From assembly GCA_965221595.1 (NCBI GenBank), contig OZ244900.1:1302001-1366000 (forward strand): a DNA stretch of 64,000 nucleotides, in the 5' to 3' direction. The position numbers were made by a program, and so were the translations under genes. The notes beneath the pieces were generated by a model. That model had not been told where the DNA came from and did no database searches. It was given only the letters and a program-made list of their open reading frames with translations. Each line of letters opens with the position of its first letter. Positions within the stretch are counted from its first letter, which is position 1. Source of the stretch: JAAXGX01 sp965221595 (GTDB taxonomy: Bacteria; Acidobacteriota; Vicinamibacteria; Vicinamibacterales; UBA8438). Shown one piece after another: positions 34,360-43,774 of the stretch.

Positions 34360-37275
34360 ATGCCACAGCCGACCCCGGCAGCGGAGCACAACATCGTCAT
34401 TCGCGGCGCCCGCACGCACAACCTCAAGAACATCGATCTGACGCTGCCGCAGCGCCGGCTCATCGTCGTCACAGGTGTCAGCGGCTCCGGCAAGTCGTCG
34501 CTGGCATTCGACACGATCTACGCGGAGGGTCAGCGGCGGTACGTCGAGTCGCTGTCGGCTTATGCGCGGCAGTTCCTCGATCGGATGGAGAAGCCGGACG
34601 TCGACGCGATAGACGGCATCTGCCCGGCCATCGCCATCCGCCAGAAGAACAGTCTCCGCAACCCCCGCTCGACGGTCGGCACCACGACCGAGATCCACGA
34701 CTACCTGCGGTTGCTGTACGCCCGGATAGGCCGCACGATCTGCCGGCAGTGCGGTAGCGAAGTGCTGCGCGACAGCGCGGAGATCGCCGCGCGCGCGCTG
34801 GCAGCACTGCCGGACGGCACGCGCCTGCTGCTCGGCTACCGGCTCCCCGTGGTGGCCGGGCTCACCGGCGCCGCGGCATCGGACGAAGGGGATGCGGGGG
34901 CGGTCGACCTCGGTGCACCCGCGGATGCGGTCGCGGCCGACAACGGTCAGGGCGACTCGCCCGTGGCGGCGGCGCTCGAGGCGCTGCGGCGGAAGGGGTT
35001 CCGCCGCGTCGTCGTGGACGGGCGCGCGGTTACGCTCGACGACCTCGAGCCCGGGGCGCTCGACGGCGAGGCGGCGCTGCAGGTGGTGGTCGACCGCGTG
35101 CAGGTCGGCGCCGAGGCGCTGAGCCGGCTGACGGATTCGGTGGAGACAGCCTACGCGGAGGGCGGCGGCGCCGTCTTCGCCATCGAGGTGGACGGCGGCC
35201 GCACGCACGAGTTCAGCGAGCGGTTCGAATGTCGCGCGTGCGGCATCCCGTACGAGGTGCCGCAGCCGCGGCTCTTCTCCTTCAACAACCCCTTCGGCGC
35301 CTGCCAGACCTGCCACGGTTTCGGCAACGTCATCGAGCTGGACATGGATCTGGTGGTGCCGGACCCTTCGAAGTCCATCCAGCAGGATGCCATCGAGCCC
35401 TGGAGCAAGGCCCACTACCGTGCGCGGCTGGCCGACCTCAAGCGGGTGGCCCGGGCGAACGGCATCCGGACGAACGTGCCCTGGGCCGACCTCTCGGAGG
35501 CGGAGCGGACGTTCGTCATCGACGGGGACGGCAACCGCTACACCGGCATCCGGGGGTTCTTCCGCTGGCTGGAGAGCAAGAAGTACAAGGTCCACGTGCG
35601 TGTCTTCCTCAGCCGCTACCGTGGCTACCTGATCTGCCCGGCGTGCCGCGGCACGCGGCTCCGGGAGGAGGCGCGCGCCGTGCGCGTGGGGGGGGACCCC
35701 ATCGACGTGGTCTGCGGTTTCACGGTGGCCCGCGCGCGGCGGTTCTTCGACGAACTGGCGCTCACGAAGCAGGAAGCGGCCGTGGCCGAGCGGATCGTGC
35801 GAGAGATCCGTCGCCGGCTGGCGTTCCTGAGCGACGTGGGGCTCGACTACCTGACCCTCGACCGCCTGTCGTCGACCCTGTCCGGGGGCGAGGCGCAGCG
35901 CATCAACCTCGCTACCGCGCTCGGGTCGGCGCTGGTCGGCACGCTGTACGTGCTCGACGAGCCGTCGATCGGGTTGCATCCGCGCGACAACGAGCGCCTG
36001 CTGCGCATTCTCCGGCAATTGCGCGACCAGGGGAACACGGTGGTGGTCGTCGAGCACGACACCGAGATGATCCGCAGCGGCGACTACCTGGTCGACCTCG
36101 GTTTGGGCGCCGGCACGCGGGGCGGCAAGGTGGTGTATGCGGGGCCGACGGACGGCATCGCCGCGGAGCCGACTTCGCTGACCGGCAAGTATTTGCGCGG
36201 CGAGCTGGCGATTCCGGTGCCGACCGCGCGGCGCCGGCGGTTGCCGCAGAGCCACGCCATCTGCCTGCGCGGTGCGGCCGAGCACAACCTCAAGCACATC
36301 GACGTGGAGATTCCATCGAACATGCTGACCTGTGTCACCGGTGTGAGCGGGTCGGGCAAGTCGACGCTCGTGCACGACGTGCTGTACGCTGCGATCAAGC
36401 GGGCCAAGGGCGAGTGGGACAAGCGGGTCGGCACGCACGAGGCCATCGAGGGACTCGAGCTGGTCAACCGGGCCGTGCTGGTCGATCAGGCGCCCATCGG
36501 CCGCACGCCGCGCTCGAACCCGGTCACCTACCTCAAGGCCTTCGATCCCATTCGCGAGCTGTTCGCGTCGACGAAGGACGCCCGCGCGCAGGCGCTCACT
36601 GCCAGCCACTTCTCGTTCAACGTGCCGGGCGGCCGCTGCGACGCGTGCGAGGGCGAGGGTGAGGTGCGCGTCGAGATGCAGTTCCTCGCCGACGTCTTCG
36701 TGCCGTGCGAGCACTGCAACGGGCGGCGGTTCAAGCCGCAGGTGCTCGACGTGCAGTACCGCGGCCGCAACATCGACGACGTGCTCCGGCTCACCGTACG
36801 TGAGGCGTTGTCGTTCTTCGGCACGGCGCCGAAGGTGTGCCGGCGGCTGCAGGTGCTCGACGAGATCGGCCTCGGCTACCTGCGGCTGGGGCAGCCGGCG
36901 ACGACGCTGTCGGGCGGCGAGGCCCAGCGCATCAAGATCGCCGCGCACCTGATCTCGCGCGGCGGCGACCGCACGCTCTACATCCTCGACGAGCCGACGA
37001 CCGGCCTGCACCTCGACGACATCGCCCGGCTGCTGGCCGCCTTCCGCAAGCTGCTGAACGTGGGCCACACGCTGCTAGTCATCGAGCACAATCTCGACGT
37101 CATCAAGACCGCCGACTGGGTGATCGATCTGGGACCCGAGGGCGGCGACGAGGGCGGACAGGTGGTGGCGGCCGGCGCCCCCGAGGAGATAGCTGCGCAC
37201 GACGGCTCGCACACGGGCCGCTACCTGCGGCACGCCCTGGAGACCGGCCGGACGCACGCCTACGCCGAGTCGTGA
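34360..37275 (+). CDS. uvrA: Excinuclease ABC subunit A
   Basis: A 971-residue UvrA, the damage-recognition ATPase of nucleotide excision repair. Both ABC modules are complete: Walker A GVSGSGKSS and GVSGSGKST, ABC signatures LSGGEAQRINLA and LSGGEAQRIKIA, Walker B LYVLDEPSIGLHP and LYILDEPTTGLHL. Zinc ligands are present in CRACGIPYEV with CQTCHGFG, and in CDACEGEGE with CEHCNGRRF. The insertion around AARALAALPDG is longer than in E. coli but within family range. The ATG is at the family start (HNIVIRGARTHNLKNID follows). The 3-methyladenine glycosylase gene overlaps its stop by 4 bases, so the two repair genes form an operon. Confidence 0.97.
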   Translation: MPQPTPAAEHNIVIRGARTHNLKNIDLTLPQRRLIVVTGVSGSGKSSLAFDTIYAEGQRRYVESLSAYARQFLDRMEKPDVDAIDGICPAIAIRQKNSLRNPRSTVGTTTEIHDYLRLLYARIGRTICRQCGSEVLRDSAEIAARALAALPDGTRLLLGYRLPVVAGLTGAAASDEGDAGAVDLGAPADAVAADNGQGDSPVAAALEALRRKGFRRVVVDGRAVTLDDLEPGALDGEAALQVVVDRVQVGAEALSRLTDSVETAYAEGGGAVFAIEVDGGRTHEFSERFECRACGIPYEVPQPRLFSFNNPFGACQTCHGFGNVIELDMDLVVPDPSKSIQQDAIEPWSKAHYRARLADLKRVARANGIRTNVPWADLSEAERTFVIDGDGNRYTGIRGFFRWLESKKYKVHVRVFLSRYRGYLICPACRGTRLREEARAVRVGGDPIDVVCGFTVARARRFFDELALTKQEAAVAERIVREIRRRLAFLSDVGLDYLTLDRLSSTLSGGEAQRINLATALGSALVGTLYVLDEPSIGLHPRDNERLLRILRQLRDQGNTVVVVEHDTEMIRSGDYLVDLGLGAGTRGGKVVYAGPTDGIAAEPTSLTGKYLRGELAIPVPTARRRRLPQSHAICLRGAAEHNLKHIDVEIPSNMLTCVTGVSGSGKSTLVHDVLYAAIKRAKGEWDKRVGTHEAIEGLELVNRAVLVDQAPIGRTPRSNPVTYLKAFDPIRELFASTKDARAQALTASHFSFNVPGGRCDACEGEGEVRVEMQFLADVFVPCEHCNGRRFKPQVLDVQYRGRNIDDVLRLTVREALSFFGTAPKVCRRLQVLDEIGLGYLRLGQPATTLSGGEAQRIKIAAHLISRGGDRTLYILDEPTTGLHLDDIARLLAAFRKLLNVGHTLLVIEHNLDVIKTADWVIDLGPEGGDEGGQVVAAGAPEEIAAHDGSHTGRYLRHALETGRTHAYAES

Positions 37276-37961
37276 CCGTGGGCGCCGTGCTGCCGCGCGC
37301 GTTCTACGCTCGACCCACGCTGGACGTGGCGTGCGACCTGATCGGCAAGCGGCTGGTGCACGTGACGCCGGCCGGTGCCGCGGCCGGGACCATCGTCGAG
37401 GTCGAGGCCTACGTCGGTGAGGGCGATCCGGCCTGTCATGCCGCGGCCGGCCTCACGCAGCGCAACGCCCCCCTCTATGGGCCGCCGGGCTGTGCCTACG
37501 TCTATCTCAACTACGGGCTTCACCATCTGGTCAATGCCGTCACCGAGCCCGAGGGGGTGCCCGCGGCAGTGCTCATCCGCGCCCTGGAGCCGGCCGGCGG
37601 CGTGCCGTTGATGCGGCGCCGGCGGGCGCGGGACGCGGGGCGCCGAGCTGCGCCTCTCACCGACCCGGACCTGTGCCGCGGCCCCGGGAACCTCACCAGC
37701 GCGCTCGGTATCACGCTGCGGCAGAACCGCTGCGATCTCTCCGGCGAAGGACTGTTCATCGAGGATTGCGGGCCATTCGAGGGGGCGGTGGTCTGGAGCC
37801 CGCGGATCGGCATCAAGGCCGGCGCCGCGCAACCCTGGCGCTGCTATGCCGTGGAGAGCCCGTACGTCTCGGCACGCGGCCGTGCCGGGTGGGCTGCTAG
37901 CCCCGGGCGCGCGCGGGGGAGACCGGGACCTCGAAGGTCAGGCGCTCGCCGGCGCGGATGA
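37272..37961 (+). CDS. mpg: 3-methyladenine DNA glycosylase (AAG/MPG family)
   Basis: A 229-residue base-excision glycosylase that removes alkylated purines. It has FYARPTLDVACDLIGKRLVH, GTIVEVEAYVGEGDPACHAA with the catalytic Glu, AYVYLNYGLHHLVNAVTE and LCRGPGNLTSALGI, all typical. The GTG start overlaps the uvrA stop by 4 bases. The last ~22 residues are Arg/Gly-rich and overlap the 3' end of the convergent protease gene by 65 bases. They are not conserved in the family, so a shifted or read-through end is possible. Confidence 0.9.
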   Translation: MTVGAVLPRAFYARPTLDVACDLIGKRLVHVTPAGAAAGTIVEVEAYVGEGDPACHAAAGLTQRNAPLYGPPGCAYVYLNYGLHHLVNAVTEPEGVPAAVLIRALEPAGGVPLMRRRRARDAGRRAAPLTDPDLCRGPGNLTSALGITLRQNRCDLSGEGLFIEDCGPFEGAVVWSPRIGIKAGAAQPWRCYAVESPYVSARGRAGWAASPGRARGRPGPRRSGARRRG

Positions 37962-39099
37962 TGTCGAGCGTGACCGTGGCGCCGATCTCGGCATCGGACA
38001 GGAAGCGGGCATAGTCGGCGCCGTCCTCGATGGGGATGCCGTCGAACGCCACGATGACGTCGCCCGGCTCCATCCCGGCGCGCGCAGCAGCCGACGCCTG
38101 GTGGATGCGCCAGATGATCACGCCGCGGGTGTCGGGAATCCCGAGCTCGCGCGCCAACTGCGGCGTCAGGCGGCGGACATCCACGTAGCCGAACGAGCCA
38201 CGGCGCACTTCGCCGTGCTCGATGAGCTCGTCCAGCACGCGCCGGGCCAGGTTGCTGGGCACGGCGAACCCGACGCCCTGGCTGCCGCCACTGTCGCTGA
38301 ATATGGCGGTGTTGATGCCGACCAGCTCGCCCTGCGCGTTGACGAGCGCGCCGCCGGAGTTGCCCGGGTTGATCGCGGCGTCGGTCTGGATGAAGTCCTC
38401 GTAACTCGCCACACCCAGGTTGTCGCGGCCGACCGCACTGACGATGCCCAGCGTCACGGTCTGGCTCAGTTGGAACGGGTTGCCGACGGCCAGCACCCAT
38501 TCCGCGATGCGCAGGGCCGACGAATCGCCCCACGGCAGCGTGGGGAGGCCGTCGGCGTCGATATGCAGCAGCGCGATGTCCGTCGACTCGTCGCGGCCCA
38601 CGAGCGTGGCCTCGTGCTCTTCGTTGCCGGGCAGGGTGACCGTGATGCCGGCGGTCTGCCGTCCCACCACGTGCGCGTTGGTCACGATGTAGCCGTCCGG
38701 CCGCACGATGACGCCCGAGCCGAGGCTGGGCCGCTCGCGGTAGCCGGAGAAACCCCGCGAATCACCGAAGAAGTAGCGGAAAAAAGGGTCGTTCCCGAAT
38801 ATCGACCGCTGCCGCACGACCTGCCGTGACGAGATGTTGACCACCGCCGGGATGCTGGCCTCGGCCACGTCGGCGAAACCGGGCAGGCCCGCGGCCCCTG
38901 GCCGAGTGGGCAGGGCGCGCGGGAGCCCCGCGAACGGCGCCGGGCCGCCGCCCGGACGCAGCGCCTCGCCAGGCTGCCTGCGGACGACCGGGGCCGCCTC
39001 GCTCGCGTCCCGGGTGTCGATCCGGCCGGTCAGTACACCGCCGGCGGTGAGGCCGGCGAGGAAGAGGAGTGAGCCGAAGAGAACTGCACCCACGCGCAT
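37897..39099 (-). CDS. HtrA/DegP-like trypsin-type serine protease with PDZ
   Basis: A 400-residue periplasmic protease. An N-terminal anchor or signal (AVLFGSLLFLAGLTAGGVL) is followed by the trypsin domain with the triad His143 (TNAHVV), Asp174 (DIALLHI) and Ser248 (GNSGGAL), and one PDZ domain (about 300-390, IHQASAAARAGMEPGDVIVA). One PDZ places it with the DegS/HhoB-like or Deg-Q short forms rather than DegP. The ATG at 39099 has GGGAG 9 bases upstream; a TACAAT -10 box at 39131-39136 supports this start over a longer one. It should degrade or process misfolded envelope proteins. Confidence 0.9.
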   Translation of the reverse strand: MRVGAVLFGSLLFLAGLTAGGVLTGRIDTRDASEAAPVVRRQPGEALRPGGGPAPFAGLPRALPTRPGAAGLPGFADVAEASIPAVVNISSRQVVRQRSIFGNDPFFRYFFGDSRGFSGYRERPSLGSGVIVRPDGYIVTNAHVVGRQTAGITVTLPGNEEHEATLVGRDESTDIALLHIDADGLPTLPWGDSSALRIAEWVLAVGNPFQLSQTVTLGIVSAVGRDNLGVASYEDFIQTDAAINPGNSGGALVNAQGELVGINTAIFSDSGGSQGVGFAVPSNLARRVLDELIEHGEVRRGSFGYVDVRRLTPQLARELGIPDTRGVIIWRIHQASAAARAGMEPGDVIVAFDGIPIEDGADYARFLSDAEIGATVTLDIIRAGERLTFEVPVSPARARG

Positions 39100-39368
39100 C
39101 GGAAGTGCTCCCTGCCTGCCGTTCCGTATCATTGTAGCGCCTCTGCAATCCCCCGCCGGCCGCGCCCCCGCCGGTTGCGGTAGCATAGGGAGTCTGCCGC
39201 CGCGGAAGCAGCGCAGCGCCGTCCAAGGGAGGCGGTCTGGGCTCTGCAACCGTGCAGACCGCAAGGCGCGCACGGCGTCCCTCGGCGGGAGCGGCGCGGG
39301 GTGGTGCGGGCGCCGCGGGCGAACAACGGGGTTGCGGGGCGCAGCCCCGACCATATGGAAGCTGCCGT

Positions 39369-39932
39369 GTGACTTCAATCCAGGCGACCCGTCTGCGCAA
39401 GGGCATGCTGATCCGGCACGTGGGCAACCTCTGCCGGGTGCTCGATCTGCAACATCTGACGCCCGGCAACAAGCGCGGCTTCGTCCAGTGCCGGCTGCGC
39501 AACCTGCGCAGCGGCACGTTGACCGACCACAAGTTCCGTTCCGAGGACGACGTGGAGCGCGCCGCGCTCGACTCGCGGCGCATGCAGTTCCTGTATGCGG
39601 ACAGCGACGGCTACCACTTCATGGACACCGAGAGCTTCGAGCAGGTGCAGTTGACCGCCGAGACGCTCGGCGAGTCGGTGAGCTACCTGCTGCCCGAGGC
39701 GGTCATCGTCGTGGAGCTGTTCGACGGCGAGCCCGTCGGCATCCAGCTCCCGCTGACCGTCGACCTGGAGGTGACGGAGACGGCCCCGGCCATCAAGGGC
39801 GCCACGGCCAGCGCCCAGCTCAAGCCCGCGCAGCTCGAGACCGGTCTCGTGGTGCAGGTCCCGCCGTTCATCGCCAACGGTGACCGCGTGCGCGTGAACA
39901 CCGAGACCGGCGAGTACCAGTCACGCGTCTGA
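39369..39932 (+). CDS. efp: Elongation factor P
   Basis: A 187-residue EF-P, normal length, with three beta-barrel domains; it relieves ribosome stalling at polyproline. The KOW-like first domain begins RLRKGMLIRHVGNLCRV, and the end IANGDRVRVNTETGEYQSRV is canonical. The loop that carries the modified Lys34 in E. coli reads T-P-G-N34-K35-R36-G here, so the usual Lys34 is Asn with Lys next to it. The GTG gives the family start; the frame is open further upstream without support. No EpmA, EpmB or EarP-like gene is adjacent. Confidence 0.93.
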   Translation: MTSIQATRLRKGMLIRHVGNLCRVLDLQHLTPGNKRGFVQCRLRNLRSGTLTDHKFRSEDDVERAALDSRRMQFLYADSDGYHFMDTESFEQVQLTAETLGESVSYLLPEAVIVVELFDGEPVGIQLPLTVDLEVTETAPAIKGATASAQLKPAQLETGLVVQVPPFIANGDRVRVNTETGEYQSRV

Positions 39933-39944
39933 CGCGCGCCGGGT

Positions 39945-40757
39945 TCAGAACAACCCGCCGAGCAGGCCGACCAGCCCCGGCCCGGCGGCCGTCGGATCGC
40001 CGAGCCACCCCGGCGGCGTCACCCACACGAACGTCAGGATGGCGAGCACCATCAGGTCGTACTGCCAGGTCGCGCGCTCGAAGGTCCAGAACAGCGCGTG
40101 CCAGACGGCGATCGCGGGGAGCGCGAGCGCGCGCTTGAACGTCATGCGCACGCGTCGCGGGACGTGGTCCTGGTCGGCCGTGCGGAGCTCGTGCCAGGTG
40201 TAGTAGATCCGGTCTACTACCGTCACCACCGACAGCACCAGGATCACCCACATCACGGCGCCCATGCGGTTCGTGAACGCGCCGATCATGAAGAGCACGA
40301 TGCGCTCGGGGCGCTCCATGAAGCCCACCTTGCACTTGTCGATCAGCGATTCGGCGCGCGCGCGGGTATAGCTGGTCATCACCGAGAACATGAGCGCCAG
40401 CGCCGTGATCAGCACGTAATCCGTGCGGTCGAGGGCGGAGTACAGGTAGACCAGGCCGATGAACAGGAGGATGTCCGAGAAGCGGTCCATCACCGAGTCC
40501 CAGAAACCCCCGAAGCGCGACGAGAGCGCGGTGCGCTCGGCCACCTTGCCGTCGATGAAGTCGAAGATGTTGGCGATCACCATGACCACGCCGGCCGTCC
40601 GGAAGCGGCCCGTCCCCAGTGCCCACCCCGCGCCGGCGTTGATGATGACGCCGGTCAGAGTCAGCAGGTTGGGGTGCACCCCCAGGCGCACGCAGAGATC
40701 GATGATGGCGCGCAGGGGATACATGCAGAGCGCGCCGATGGTGCCGGTGAAGGTCAT
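39945..40757 (-). CDS. CDP-alcohol phosphatidyltransferase family protein
   Basis: A 270-residue membrane enzyme of phospholipid head-group transfer. The CDP-alcohol motif lies in FDFIDGKVAERTALSSRFGG then FWDSVMDRFSD: both Asp pairs and the G-x3-D-x3-D part are intact, but the Arg of D-G-x2-A-R is Glu (VAE) followed by Arg. Several membrane helices surround it. It could make phosphatidylglycerophosphate, phosphatidylserine or an inositol lipid; the substrate is not decided. It is convergent with efp and divergent from uvrC. Confidence 0.83.
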   Translation of the reverse strand: MTFTGTIGALCMYPLRAIIDLCVRLGVHPNLLTLTGVIINAGAGWALGTGRFRTAGVVMVIANIFDFIDGKVAERTALSSRFGGFWDSVMDRFSDILLFIGLVYLYSALDRTDYVLITALALMFSVMTSYTRARAESLIDKCKVGFMERPERIVLFMIGAFTNRMGAVMWVILVLSVVTVVDRIYYTWHELRTADQDHVPRRVRMTFKRALALPAIAVWHALFWTFERATWQYDLMVLAILTFVWVTPPGWLGDPTAAGPGLVGLLGGLF

Positions 40758-40792
40758 CGTGGACGAGGATCCGAGAGCGGAAGGCCCGACGA

Positions 40793-40798
40793 TATAAT
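40793..40798 (+). promoter_or_regulatory. Candidate -10 box upstream of uvrC
   Basis: A perfect TATAAT 88 bases before the uvrC ATG. No good -35 sits at the expected distance, so assignment is tentative. Confidence 0.35.
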
Positions 40799-40885
40799 TT
40801 TCGAACGGGGATTGGCAATGCGCGCCGCCGCCGTTGCGGGTTCCCTGTGCCGCGGACGGCCGGCCGCAGCGCGACAGCGTGGACC

Positions 40886-42694
40886 ATGCCGATTCGGGAC
40901 CTCAAGGACCAGATCAGTCGCCTGCCGGAGCAGCCGGGCGTCTACCTGTACACGAACCGCGCGGGCGAGACCATCTACGTGGGCCGTGCCACCGCGCTGC
41001 GCGACCGTGTACGGAGCTACCTGGGCGCCCACGGATCGAGCCCCAAGACCGACGCCCTCCTCGACGAGGTGGCGGGGCTCGAGGTCATCGTGACCGACTC
41101 GCTGGTCGAGGCGCTGGCGCTGGAGAACAACCTCATCAAGCAGCGCGCGCCGCGCTACAACATCCTGCTGCGCGATGACAAGAACTACCCCTACCTGCAG
41201 GTGACCACCACCGAGCGCTTCCCGCGCGTGCTGGTCGCCCGGCGGGTGGCCCGCGACGGCAACTTCTACGCCGGGCCGTTCCTGCCCGCGACATTCGCCC
41301 GCAAGACCATGTCGCTGACGCACCGCCTGTTCGGCATGCGCTCGTGCAACGAGGTCATCAATGGCAAGCGCGGCCGCCCATGCCTCGAATACGACATCAA
41401 GCGCTGCATCGCGCCGTGCGTGGAGGAGCTGTGCAGCGAAGACGAGTACGCGACCGCCGTTGCCCACGCGCAGATGTTTCTCGACGGCCGCAACGACGAG
41501 CTGCTCGCCGAGCTGCAGACCCGGATGCGGGCTGCCGCGGACGAGTTGCACTACGAGCAGGCCGCCCAGATCCGCGACGCGGTGCGCACGATCGAGACGC
41601 TGCGGGATCGCCGGCAGAAGATGGCGACGGCGCGGCTGGGCGATCGCGACGCGTTCGGCGTCGAGGTCGGGCCGTCCGGAGCGGTGGTGCTGGTGTTCCA
41701 GATGCGGGGCGGGCGTGTCGTGGAACGCGTCGAGCTGGTGACCGACGCCGTCGAGGCACCGCACCGGTCCGAACAGGACGTCGTACAAGCGGCCATCCAG
41801 CAGTTCTACGAGGTGCGCGACGTGCCGCCGGAGGTGCATGTGCCGGTGGTGCTCGACGACGAGGCGGCCCTGGCCGGCTGGCTGTCGGCGCGGGCCGGCC
41901 GGCGGGTGCGGCTGCACGTGCCGCAGCGCGGCGACAAGCGCGGGCTGCTGGAGCTGGCCGGTCGCAACGCCGCCCTGGGCTACGACTCGCGCTACGGCCA
42001 GCACGCGCAGGCGCACGGCGCGGCGCTCGACGAGCTGCGCGCCGTGCTGGGGCTGCCGGCGCCGCCGCGGCGTGTCGAGTGCTTCGACATCTCGACGATT
42101 CAGGGTGCCGAGACCGTCGCCTCGATGGTGGTCAGCGAGGACGGCGCCATGCGCCGCGGCGAGTACCGCAAGTACCGCATCCGCAACAGCCGGGCGGCGC
42201 ATCCCGACGATTTCGCCGCCATGGAGGAGGTGGTGCTCCGCCGCTATCGACGTCTGCTGGAGCAGGGCGGTCCGTTTCCCGACCTGGTGATCGTCGACGG
42301 CGGGAAGGGGCAGCTCTCCGCCGCGTACAAGGCGCTCGAGCAGCTCGGCCTGGCCAACCTGGTGGCGATCGGCATTGCCAAGCGCGAGGAGCTGCTCGTG
42401 ACGCGCGATCGGCAGGAGCCGATTGCACTGGACCGGCACAGTGACGCGCTGCGGCTCGTGCAGCGCATCCGCGACGAAGCCCATCGCTTCGCCGTGACGT
42501 TCCATCGCCGCGCCCGCCGCATGCGCGACCTGCGTTCCGGCCTCGACGAGGTGCCGGGCATCGGGCCGAAACGGCGCAAGCTGCTGCTCGAGCACTTCGG
42601 GAGCGCGGCCAACGTGCGCCGTGCCAGCCGGGACGAGCTGCAGCGCGTCGTGGGCCCGCGGCTGGCCGCGGCGCTCGTCGCGCACTTCGGGTGA
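40886..42694 (+). CDS. uvrC: Excinuclease ABC subunit C
   Basis: A 602-residue UvrC, the dual-incision nuclease of nucleotide excision repair. The N-terminal GIY-YIG domain has GVYLYTNRAGETIYVGRA. A UvrB-binding UVR motif follows (LHYEQAAQIRDAVRTIETL). The RNase H-like second nuclease has FDISTIQGAETVASMVV and LVIVDGGKGQLSAA, and the C-terminal helix-hairpin-helix reads LDEVPGIGPKRRKLLLEHFG. The ATG gives the family start. It lies 3.6 kb from uvrA, an unusual closeness, but in a separate unit. The trpS gene follows 72 bases downstream. Confidence 0.97.
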   Translation: MPIRDLKDQISRLPEQPGVYLYTNRAGETIYVGRATALRDRVRSYLGAHGSSPKTDALLDEVAGLEVIVTDSLVEALALENNLIKQRAPRYNILLRDDKNYPYLQVTTTERFPRVLVARRVARDGNFYAGPFLPATFARKTMSLTHRLFGMRSCNEVINGKRGRPCLEYDIKRCIAPCVEELCSEDEYATAVAHAQMFLDGRNDELLAELQTRMRAAADELHYEQAAQIRDAVRTIETLRDRRQKMATARLGDRDAFGVEVGPSGAVVLVFQMRGGRVVERVELVTDAVEAPHRSEQDVVQAAIQQFYEVRDVPPEVHVPVVLDDEAALAGWLSARAGRRVRLHVPQRGDKRGLLELAGRNAALGYDSRYGQHAQAHGAALDELRAVLGLPAPPRRVECFDISTIQGAETVASMVVSEDGAMRRGEYRKYRIRNSRAAHPDDFAAMEEVVLRRYRRLLEQGGPFPDLVIVDGGKGQLSAAYKALEQLGLANLVAIGIAKREELLVTRDRQEPIALDRHSDALRLVQRIRDEAHRFAVTFHRRARRMRDLRSGLDEVPGIGPKRRKLLLEHFGSAANVRRASRDELQRVVGPRLAAALVAHFG

Positions 42695-42766
42695 CGGGCC
42701 GGACTCCAGCCACCGGACTTGCCGAATCGCGCGGGCGGCCGTATCCTGCTGTAACCTCTTCTGCTC

Positions 42767-43774
42767 GTGGCATCCGAAACCAGGCAGCGGCGCGTCGTCT
42801 CCGGCATGCGGCCGACGGGCAAGCTGCACCTCGGGCACCTGGTGGGGGCGCTCGGGAACTGGGCCGAACTGCAGTCCGACTACGACTGTCTGTACTTCGT
42901 CGCGGACTGGCACGCACTGACCAGCGATTACGCCCGAACCGACAATCTGACCACGCACGCGTACGACAACGTCACCGACTGGATCGCCGCGGGTATCGAC
43001 CCCGAGCGCAGCACGATCTTCGTCCAGTCGCTGGTGCCGGAGCACGCCGAGCTGTACGTGCTGCTGTCGATGGTGGTGCCCGTCCCCTGGCTGGAACGGG
43101 TGCCGACCTACAAGGAGCAGATCGAGCAGCTCAGTGACCGCGACCTGGCGACCCTCGGTTTTCTCGGCTACCCGCTGCTGCAGGGCGCCGACGTGCTCAT
43201 GTACGGCGCCGAGTACGTGCCGGTGGGCGACGACCAGGTGCCCCATCTCGAGCTGACGCGCGAGGTGGTCCGCCGCTTTCAGGGCTGCTTCGGGGAGCTC
43301 TTTCCCGAGCCCCAGCCGCTGCTGACGCCGGTGCCCCGCCTGCCGGGGATCGACAACCGCAAGATGAGCAAGAGCTACGGGAACACGATTGACCTGTCGG
43401 ACGACGCCGCGGCCGTGCGCAGGAAGGTGATGCGCATGTACACCGACCCCAAGCGGATCCGCGCGGACATCCCGGGCACGGTCGAGGGCAATCCCGTCTT
43501 CGTGTATCACGACGCGTTCAATTCCGACGCGGCCGAGGTGGATGACCTCAAGCGCCGCTATCGGGCGGGTACGGTGGGCGACGTCGAGGTGAAGGACCGG
43601 CTGGCGCGCGCCATCAACGCGCGGCTCGATCCGGTTCGCGAGCGGCGGGCTGAGCTGTCGGCCCGGCCGGGGCGCGTGCGGGAGATCGTGTTCGAAGGCT
43701 CCCGCCGGGCGCGCGTCATCGCGCAGGAGACGATGGAACGCGTCCGCGCCGCCGTGCGTCTGGTCTACGACTGA
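42767..43774 (+). CDS. trpS: Tryptophanyl-tRNA synthetase
   Basis: A 335-residue class I synthetase charging tRNA-Trp. The HIGH motif is KLHLGHLVGAL after SGMRPTG, and the KMSKS loop is NRKMSKSYGN, both intact. YPLLQGADVLMYGAEYVPVGDDQ is the usual tryptophan/adenylate site. The GTG start gives the family length. It opens the conserved run trpS-scpA-scpB-rluB-cmk-rpsA. Confidence 0.95.
   Translation: MASETRQRRVVSGMRPTGKLHLGHLVGALGNWAELQSDYDCLYFVADWHALTSDYARTDNLTTHAYDNVTDWIAAGIDPERSTIFVQSLVPEHAELYVLLSMVVPVPWLERVPTYKEQIEQLSDRDLATLGFLGYPLLQGADVLMYGAEYVPVGDDQVPHLELTREVVRRFQGCFGELFPEPQPLLTPVPRLPGIDNRKMSKSYGNTIDLSDDAAAVRRKVMRMYTDPKRIRADIPGTVEGNPVFVYHDAFNSDAAEVDDLKRRYRAGTVGDVEVKDRLARAINARLDPVRERRAELSARPGRVREIVFEGSRRARVIAQETMERVRAAVRLVYD

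Noticed and set aside
34243..37068. A 941-codon open frame on the minus strand opposite uvrA
   Set aside because: It lies wholly antisense to a gene with complete UvrA motifs; its composition (Arg, Leu, Val, Asp, Glu repeats) is typical of GC-rich antisense frames and shows no family signature.
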